Shown here: piece after piece, positions 5,108 to 10,295 of the stretch
How positions within the stretch are numbered: the first letter of the stretch is position 1
Layout of the letters: every line of letters starts with the position of its first letter
DNA from: Actinomycetota bacterium
GTDB lineage: Bacteria; Actinomycetota; Thermoleophilia; Gaiellales; Gaiellaceae
Length of the DNA: 10,295 nt
NCBI GenBank assembly: GCA_016870235.1
Contig: VGCB01000042.1
Location: 1 to 10,295, forward strand
Direction: 5' to 3'
Position numbers and translations under genes: made by a program
Notes under the pieces: generated by a model
What the model was told of the DNA's origin: nothing
Seen by the model: the letters and a program-made list of their open reading frames with translations, nothing else
Database searches by the model: none

Positions 5108-7810
5108 GTGGCTCCAGGCCGGAGTCTCAGGCTGCTTGTCCTCGCCGCCTCGGCGGTCGCGCTGCTCGGCGCGGCTTCGGGCGCGGCCGCCGGGCGCGCG
5201 GCTGCGGAGAAGGCGCCGACGCTCGGCCCGCCGCCGGCCGACCTGCCCCAGACCTGGCTCGCGAGCCTCCGCGTCTCCGGCCACGTCTTCCGGCCCGGCG
5301 AGACGGTCACCGTGATCGTGAAGGTGCTCGCGGACAAGTGCTTCGTGCCCGATCCGCCGTGCGTGCGCGGCGCCGAGTGGTCGCTCGGCGAGGGCGCCGG
5401 GAAGGTGCTCTCGGGCTGCCACGCGAAGGTGCCGCTCGGCCGCCCCACGCTCCACTGCCGCTTCAAGGCCGTTCCCGCCGACGGCTGGCAGATCGTGGGC
5501 GCCAACTTCCCCAACCCGACCGGCACGCCCGCGATCTCTCAGGACTTCTACGTAGTCGTCGGGGGCAAGAAGTTCTGGCTTGGCGGCCACGTCACCGACG
5601 AAGCCGGGCGGCCGCTTCCGAACGTCACCGTTCGCTACAGCGGACCGGAGTCGGGCACGCGCAAGACAGACGCCGGCGGCGCCTACGGCGCGGTCATCGA
5701 GAAGGGCCGCTACGTCGTCTCGGTCGAGCGCGACGGCATGCGCCCCGTCGAGACGAAGGACTGCGTTGCCACGAAGACGACCTGCAAGGTCAACCTGATC
5801 CAGGACCGGACGGCCGACTTCGAGGCGGCGACGAAGATCCTCCAGATGAAGGCGAAGCTCGGCGCGAAGGTGCGCAGCCCGGAGCGGCCGAGCCTGATCA
5901 AGGCGGGCACGAAGTTCCTGATCCACGTCACGCTGCGCAACACCTCGCGCACCAAGCGCCTGCTCGTCTACCCCATCTACGCGACGCTCTCCGGAAACGC
6001 CGCCGACGGGCACCTGACCGACAGACCCCTCGGTAGCCGCAACGCGGACGGATCCATCGACGAGCTCGAGCCCTCCCCGTACCTCGTCTTCAAGCCGAAG
6101 CAGGTGCGCGAGTTCGACATCGTCGTCCGCACGAGCTCGAGCGATCCGACCGTCGAGGACGGCCCGCAGGGCGGCACGCGCGCAACCGTCGACCTCTCCG
6201 CGCCGCGCCTCGCGGAGATCGGCAAGGGCAAGGCGCTGACGCAGCTCGACCCTGCCAAGGCCGTCGAGCTGGCGGACGGCTCCGAGCACTTCACGGTCGG
6301 CATCGACGACAGCGCCGCCGAACCTCCGCCGTTCAGCCCGTGGGAGGCGACGTACTACATCACGAAAGGTCTCCTCGTCGGCGTCTGGAACGCAACCTGG
6401 GGGATCGCCCGCGGCGTGCTCTGGGACCTGCCGAAGCTCGCGATCGGCGCGCTCGCGGCAACTCCTTCGGCCGCACTCAACTTCGTCAACTACCAGGCCG
6501 AGCTGTGGGGGGCGATCAAGGACGACCCCGCCGCGGTCGCGTTGTTCCTCAACCCGCTCACCAACCTCGCGCTGGTCGCCGCGCGCGAGGCGCCCTGGGC
6601 GGCGGACAAGGCGAGCGACCTGCTCGCCCAGGTCAACGCCTCGGTCAAGGCCCGCTACGACAAGATGTGGAACGACTGGTACGCCGGGGACTGGCGGACG
6701 GCGCTCACCGACATGTCGGCCGAGGGCACCGAGCAGCTCGCCAACGTCGCGCTGGCGCTCGCGCCCGGGCTCCTCGCCCGCTCGCCGGCCGTGCTCGCCA
6801 GGTGGAAGGCGGCGAAGGCGGCACTGTACACACGCGTCGACGAAGGGCTTGCGCCGGTGCTCGCCGGCGCGGGCAGGGCCGCCGAATCGCTGATCGCGCT
6901 CGCCGGCGTGATCAAGCCGGGCTTCCCGCTCAACCGCCTCGCGCTCTCCAAGCTCTACGGCATCACCGCCGAGCAGACCGCCTGGCTGCAGCAGTTCGCG
7001 AAGAGCAACCGCCTGCTGATCACGCTCCGCTCGCGCGCCCAGCAGGCGCAGAAGTGGCTGCAGGCCGGAGCGGCGCTCAAGCCGGCCTGGATCAAGATCA
7101 AGACGGTCGGCCGCCTCGACGTCAAGTACCTCCGCTACCGGGCCGACGACGTCGGCCGCCTGGTGCTGCGCGAGCCGCCGAGCAAGACCGTCTGGGAGGA
7201 GCAGATCCTGCCGAGGATCCCGGCCCGGGAGCGGGATGCCGCGACTGCGCTCTGGGAACGGCGCGTGAAGGAGTGGAACAGCACGGACCCCGGCTACGGC
7301 GACGCGATGCGCCAATGGAGCCAGAAGCAGGAGGTCACGGGCAAGTGGCCGTGGTCTGAGAACCTCGTCGACCCGGCCGCGCAGGCGGACGAGTTCACCA
7401 CCATCGGCTTCCGCCTCAAGCCGACCGGACGGGCCGGCGAGTTCGTCGTCGAGGTGCAACCCCAGAAAGGCGGCCCCTGGGCATCCGTCACCGGCGACGT
7501 CGACTTCCTCTCGATCACGAAGGCCGACGGCAAGCCGCTCACGGATGCCGAGCACGTCAGTGTCCTCAAGCAGCTCCGCGAGGGGCCCGTCGGGGCCGAG
7601 CACCCGGAGTCGGCAACCTGGGTGGGCGACTCGGCCGCGCGTGAGCAGTATCTCGCCAACAACGGCGAGTGCTGCCCGGCCCAGTTCACGCCTCTGGGGA
7701 AGGTGTTCGCTGTGCAATACAACCCGAAGCTGAGCTGGTTCAAGGACCCCGGGCGCTACCGCGTCTGGTGGGAGGGCGGCTACTTCGTGCCGGCGCCGGC
7801 CGTTCGGTGA
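5108..7810 (+). CDS. large exported protein with CnaB-like domain and polymorphic-toxin-like C-terminus, function unknown
   Basis: This 900-aa protein (from GTG 5108) opens with a signal peptide, MAPGRSLRLLVLAASAVALL then GAASGAAAG. Residues 45-150 contain four cysteines (C78, C85, C104, C117), likely disulfide-bonded outside the cell. Residues about 157-235 (GGHVTDEAGRPLPNVTV ... GRYVVSVERDG) match a carboxypeptidase-regulatory/CnaB-like beta domain. Residues about 410-560 are helical and rich in Trp and Ala, including WNDWYAGDWRTALTDMSAEG, in the style of pre-toxin regions. The C-terminus has KPAWIKIKT (658-666), GDVDF (796-800) and GAEHPESATW (His832). Lys residues, a DxD pair and a downstream His occur in the same order in edema-factor/ExoY-type cyclase toxins, but this resemblance is weak and unverified. 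GTG 5084 is an alternative in-frame start that adds 8 residues. The next gene overlaps by 4 nt. Confidence 0.8.
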   Translation: MAPGRSLRLLVLAASAVALLGAASGAAAGRAAAEKAPTLGPPPADLPQTWLASLRVSGHVFRPGETVTVIVKVLADKCFVPDPPCVRGAEWSLGEGAGKVLSGCHAKVPLGRPTLHCRFKAVPADGWQIVGANFPNPTGTPAISQDFYVVVGGKKFWLGGHVTDEAGRPLPNVTVRYSGPESGTRKTDAGGAYGAVIEKGRYVVSVERDGMRPVETKDCVATKTTCKVNLIQDRTADFEAATKILQMKAKLGAKVRSPERPSLIKAGTKFLIHVTLRNTSRTKRLLVYPIYATLSGNAADGHLTDRPLGSRNADGSIDELEPSPYLVFKPKQVREFDIVVRTSSSDPTVEDGPQGGTRATVDLSAPRLAEIGKGKALTQLDPAKAVELADGSEHFTVGIDDSAAEPPPFSPWEATYYITKGLLVGVWNATWGIARGVLWDLPKLAIGALAATPSAALNFVNYQAELWGAIKDDPAAVALFLNPLTNLALVAAREAPWAADKASDLLAQVNASVKARYDKMWNDWYAGDWRTALTDMSAEGTEQLANVALALAPGLLARSPAVLARWKAAKAALYTRVDEGLAPVLAGAGRAAESLIALAGVIKPGFPLNRLALSKLYGITAEQTAWLQQFAKSNRLLITLRSRAQQAQKWLQAGAALKPAWIKIKTVGRLDVKYLRYRADDVGRLVLREPPSKTVWEEQILPRIPARERDAATALWERRVKEWNSTDPGYGDAMRQWSQKQEVTGKWPWSENLVDPAAQADEFTTIGFRLKPTGRAGEFVVEVQPQKGGPWASVTGDVDFLSITKADGKPLTDAEHVSVLKQLREGPVGAEHPESATWVGDSAAREQYLANNGECCPAQFTPLGKVFAVQYNPKLSWFKDPGRYRVWWEGGYFVPAPAVR

Positions 7811-9300
7811 GGGCTCATCGCGTAGCGGTGGCGGCGCTCGCCGTGGCAGGCCTGGCGCTCATAGTCCCCTGGGCCGCCGGCTCGGGCACGCACGCCCGCT
7901 CCCCCGCCGCTGCGCGGCCCGCAGGGTATTCGATCGCCCTACCCTCGTCGTGGAAGGCCGTGCGGGGAACGACCGGGCGGATCGATCTTCGCGGCCCGAA
8001 CGGGGCGGCGGGCGTGATCTGGCCGGTATTCGTCGCAGGCCGGCTGAGCCAGGCGTCGGCCACCGTGACGCTGCGCGCCTTCACGCGGCAGCGCCTCGTC
8101 GACGGCGTGCGCTGGGAGCCGCCGCAGGCCGGGGCGACCGGCTTGGTCTCGGTTCGCGGCAAGGGCGCTGGGCGCAGCGCGATCGCGCTGCTCCGGTATG
8201 CCGCGAGCGACAAGGGGTCGGCGGCGGTGCTCTATGTCGCTGTGGCCCCGCAGAGCGCCGCGACGACGGCCGAGGCCGTGCTCGCCCGGATCTTCGCCAG
8301 CTTCACCCTCACTGGGGCGGGCGGCGGTACGAAGGCGGCCGACGCCTCGCTCCGCTACACGCGCTGGACGGACCCAAAGGAGGGCGCGTTCAGCCTCGAG
8401 CTGCCGTCCGGCTGGAAGGCCTCTGGCGGTCTCGCCCGGTACGCGGCCGTCGACATCCGTTCCGGAGTCTCGATCGTCTCACCCGACGAGAACGTCTCGC
8501 TGCTGGTCGGGGACTCATCGGTCGGCACGTTCATCGTCCCCAGCCAACTGCTCGAGCTCGGCGGCTTCTCCGAGGGATCGAAGTACTCGCCCGGGTACGG
8601 CGTGACGATGACGGTGTTCCGCTACCTCGACGGAGTCGACTTCGCCTCGCGCTACGCGACCACACTCGCCGAGGCGAACTCGTGCATCGGGGTGAAGGTG
8701 CTCCAGGCGCGCGCCCGTCCCGACACGGTCGTGGCGATGAACGCGATCGGTAAGCGCTTCGGCGCCGTCGACATCTCCCAGCAGACCGATGCGGGCGAGG
8801 TCTCGTTCACTTGCTCGATCGGCAAGGCGCTCATCTCGGCGTACGTGTTCGCCGGAACGCAGCTCACCAGCACGCAGTCCGGCGCGCTCTGGCAGGTGCC
8901 GTACCTCTACGTCGCCACGGCCCGGCCCGGCTTCATGGCACAGGCCGAGGCGGTGCTCCGGCACGCCGTCGCGAGCTACCGCCTGGACGCGGACTGGGCC
9001 GCACGCCAGCAGGGGGTCGCCGTCAACGTGTCGAAGATCGTGACGGCGACGTCGAGCGCGATCTCGGACTCGATCTCAAGCTCCTACTGGCACAAGGTCG
9101 CCGTCGACGACGAGCTATCGCGGCAGCGCTCGAATACGATCCTCGGCCTCCGCGACACGATCGACCCCGACACCGGCCGCTCCTTCAAAGTCGAGAGCGG
9201 GAGCAGCTACTACTGGATCGACACGCAGGGCCGGATCGCCGGCACCGACGTCGATGCGCAGCCCGAGGTCGACTTCCGGCGGCTCGTGCAGTTGCCCTGA
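7807..9300 (+). CDS. exported protein with two LPSxWKA-type domains, function unknown
   Basis: This is a 497-aa secreted or membrane-anchored protein of unknown function. The start GTG 7807 overlaps the previous stop as GTGA, so translation is probably coupled and the two products likely act together. The N-terminus MRAHRVAVAALAVAGLALIV then PWAAGSG is a signal peptide or anchor. Two similar domains follow, opening with GYSIALPSSWKAV (40-52) and GAFSLELPSGWKA (193-205). This opening is typical of PsbP/DUF1795-like folds, suggesting an internal duplication. The second domain has two cysteines, C293 and C336, which could pair. The C-terminal part (about 405-497) carries GLRDTIDPDTGRSFKV and SSYYWIDTQGRIAGTD, resembling a C-terminal segment of exported bacterial proteins of unknown role. 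If the upstream protein is a toxin, this one could be an accessory or immunity factor, but nothing in the sequence shows that. Confidence 0.82.
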   Translation: MRAHRVAVAALAVAGLALIVPWAAGSGTHARSPAAARPAGYSIALPSSWKAVRGTTGRIDLRGPNGAAGVIWPVFVAGRLSQASATVTLRAFTRQRLVDGVRWEPPQAGATGLVSVRGKGAGRSAIALLRYAASDKGSAAVLYVAVAPQSAATTAEAVLARIFASFTLTGAGGGTKAADASLRYTRWTDPKEGAFSLELPSGWKASGGLARYAAVDIRSGVSIVSPDENVSLLVGDSSVGTFIVPSQLLELGGFSEGSKYSPGYGVTMTVFRYLDGVDFASRYATTLAEANSCIGVKVLQARARPDTVVAMNAIGKRFGAVDISQQTDAGEVSFTCSIGKALISAYVFAGTQLTSTQSGALWQVPYLYVATARPGFMAQAEAVLRHAVASYRLDADWAARQQGVAVNVSKIVTATSSAISDSISSSYWHKVAVDDELSRQRSNTILGLRDTIDPDTGRSFKVESGSSYYWIDTQGRIAGTDVDAQPEVDFRRLVQLP

Positions 9301-9591
9301 CGGACGGCGCACCGCCGCCGCGACGCCGGTGCGCCGGGCGAGCGTCTCGAGCAGCGTCTCGCCCGGCACGGCGTCTGCCTCCTGCGGCAGGTAGCCCGCG
9401 AGGCCCGCCCGCGTGACGCTGCCCGTGTCGGGCTCGTCGATCCCGGTGAGGATCCGCAAGAGGGTCGTCTTGCCGGCGCCGTTCGGGCCGACGATCCCGA
9501 GCCGGCTCCCGGGAGCCATGGTGAGCGTGATGTCGTCGAGGACGGCGTGGGCGCCGAAGTGACGTGAGACGCCCGTGAGCGTGACGTGCAA
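9301..9591 (-). pseudogene. truncated ABC-F ATPase, N-terminal fragment
   Basis: This is the first 97 or so codons of an ABC-F (Uup/EttA-type) ATPase, a soluble ribosome-associated family. From TTG 9591 it reads MHVTLTGVSRHFGAHAVLDD, with Walker A GPNGAGKTT at residues 35-43 and the Q-loop region AGYLPQEAD (Q70). GGAGGT (9601-9596) lies 4 nt upstream; an in-frame ATG at 9630 is the alternative start. Resemblance continues through LLETLARRTGVAAA and then stops. Beyond 9301 the frame only runs antisense through the 3' end of the exported-protein gene, to a stop near 9115. The signature motif, Walker B and the entire second ABC domain, more than 400 residues, are missing, so it cannot work as an ABC-F factor. 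It points toward the convergent gene and follows the RES gene in the same direction. Confidence 0.8.
9333..9367. terminator. GC-rich hairpin downstream of the exported-protein pair
   Basis: GCCGGGCGAG (9333-9342) pairs perfectly with CTCGCCCGGC (9358-9367) around a 15-nt loop, 32 nt after the stop of the exported-protein gene. There is no T-tract, and the sequence also encodes part of the ABC-F fragment (GETLLETLARR). A terminator role is therefore only a possibility. Confidence 0.2.
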
Positions 9592-9666
9592 GGTGACCTC
9601 CAGCGAACGGCGGCGCAACCCGATGGGCACGCGAGGATCGATGGCGTTCGCTCAGTCCGTCATACC

Positions 9667-9683
9667 GCGGCGACAGGCGCCGC
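9667..9683 (-). terminator. short GC hairpin after the RES gene
   Basis: GCGGCG (9667-9672) pairs with CGCCGC (9678-9683) across a 5-nt loop, 10 nt beyond the stop codon of the RES-domain gene. Position and compactness fit an intrinsic-terminator stem, but no T-run follows on either strand. The remaining bases up to the ABC-F start (about 60 nt) hold no feature I can support. Confidence 0.3.
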
Positions 9684-9693
9684 TACGAGCGTA

Positions 9694-10293
9694 TCAGGCG
9701 TCGAGGGCCCAGTCGGGCTCGACGGAGCGGAAGCTCCGGCCGGCGAGCCACGCCTCGAGGGCAGCGTGCCGGTCGCCCACGAACCGGACGGTCGCCAGCA
9801 GCGACGTGAGCGGCCTGGCCCCCTCGGCGGTGATCCCGGCCGGGACGTCGAGGGCGCTGATGGGGTCGGTGAGGTACGGGGCCGCCACCTTCGGGCCGAA
9901 GAGGATGACGTTGCGCGTGCCCGGGAGGGCGGCGCTCGGCACGATCGCCCCCGGCACGTGGCCGCGGAGCCGGTCGGCGAGCGCACGGCAGGCTGCCTGG
10001 TCGTCGGAGACGAGATCGGCGGCGGCGATCCCGTGGTCCGGCGCAGCGTCGAAGTCGATCTCGGGCAGGCCGTCGAGCGCGATCTCCAGGGCCCAGGTGC
10101 GGACGCGGACGGCACGCACCTGCGCCTCCGTCCGGAGATCGGCGTTCCGCATCAGCTCCGCGAGCGGGCCGAGGGGGTGGAGGCTCAGGTACTGCGTGGG
10201 CTCGTCCTCGTCGCCGCGATGGAACCGGGCGCCCTGCGCGGCCGGGACGGTACGGAGCGGCGTCGAGTAGGCCGCAAAGCGGTAGCAGATCAC
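9694..10293 (-). CDS. RES-domain protein, probable NAD+-degrading toxin of a type II toxin-antitoxin pair
   Basis: This 199-aa protein matches the RES fold (PF08808). Characterised members (MbcT, ParT, P. putida Res) consume or modify NAD+ or transfer ADP-ribose. The N-terminus starts ICYRFAAYS. Candidate catalytic residues appear in family order: Arg23 in GARFHRG (the GGRW-like motif), Tyr35 in QYLS, Glu46 in LAEL, and Ser120 in IVPSAALPGTRNVILFG with Asn128. The Tyr-to-Glu spacing of 11 fits the family; the Arg-to-Tyr gap is two residues longer than usual. The start is GTG 10293, two bases from the window edge. A start further right cannot be excluded because the preceding codon is incomplete. 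The sequence reads TAGTG there, so a preceding gene could end at TAG overlapping this GTG, as in coupled antitoxin-toxin pairs. An antitoxin (Xre/DUF2384 type) would lie just outside the window. Confidence 0.78.
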   Translation of the reverse strand: MICYRFAAYSTPLRTVPAAQGARFHRGDEDEPTQYLSLHPLGPLAELMRNADLRTEAQVRAVRVRTWALEIALDGLPEIDFDAAPDHGIAAADLVSDDQAACRALADRLRGHVPGAIVPSAALPGTRNVILFGPKVAAPYLTDPISALDVPAGITAEGARPLTSLLATVRFVGDRHAALEAWLAGRSFRSVEPDWALDA

Positions 10294-10295
10294 TA

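Noticed and set aside
5072..7717. Long minus-strand open frame (881 aa) opposite the large exported protein
   Set aside because: Composition is Arg/Leu/Asp/Gly-biased with no recognisable motif, while the plus strand has a signal peptide and a CnaB-like domain. It is treated as a shadow frame.
7669..7806. Upstream extension of the second exported protein into the previous gene
   Set aside because: GTG 7807 gives a proper signal peptide and a GTGA overlap. The extension would bury the signal peptide and overlap a conserved-looking C-terminus.
9115..9300. Continuation of the ABC-F frame beyond the junction
   Set aside because: Past 9301 the residues have no ABC-F character and are simply antisense to the exported-protein gene.

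Overview
The window is about 70% G+C and coding-dense, with frequent GTG starts and codons ending in G or C. The protein style (fused dimethylglycine-oxidase-type flavoprotein, FCD-type GntR regulator, RES-domain protein, Ala/Arg-rich exported proteins) suggests a high-GC actinobacterium, perhaps of the Thermoleophilia/Solirubrobacterales type. That placement is inferred from style only; no marker gene is present.

Left half (1-4836, all minus strand). This is a catabolic operon, read right to left: a GntR/FCD regulator (4154-4813), a dimethylglycine/sarcosine oxidoreductase fused to a GcvT-type folate domain (1615-4122), the electron-transfer flavoprotein beta subunit etfB (585-1349), and etfA (cut by the left edge). 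The flavoprotein should oxidise an N-methylated glycine derivative, pass the one-carbon unit to tetrahydrofolate, and pass electrons to the ETF. The 265-nt gap between the dehydrogenase stop and the etfB ribosome-binding site is filled by one elaborate nested inverted-repeat structure. It consists of a 22-bp perfect closing stem, a 9-bp inner stem, and two hairpins of about 15 and 18 bp. I could not assign it to a known RNA or mobile-element family.

Middle (4837-9300, plus strand). After a gene-poor stretch holding what looks like a broken signal-peptide ORF, two exported proteins of unknown function are encoded with a 4-nt GTGA overlap. The first (about 900 aa) has a signal peptide, a cysteine-containing N-terminal domain, a carboxypeptidase-regulatory-like beta domain, a helical region, and a C-terminal module laid out like an exported polymorphic toxin. 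The second (497 aa) carries two similar LPSxWKA-type domains.

Right end (9301-10295, minus strand). A RES-domain protein (probable NAD+-consuming toxin) begins at the right edge. It is followed by the first 97 or so codons of an ABC-F ATPase. The ABC-F fragment loses its family resemblance exactly where the stop codon of the second exported protein lies, so 9300/9301 looks like a rearrangement junction or an assembly chimera. No rRNA, tRNA, CRISPR array, transposase or integrase was seen.
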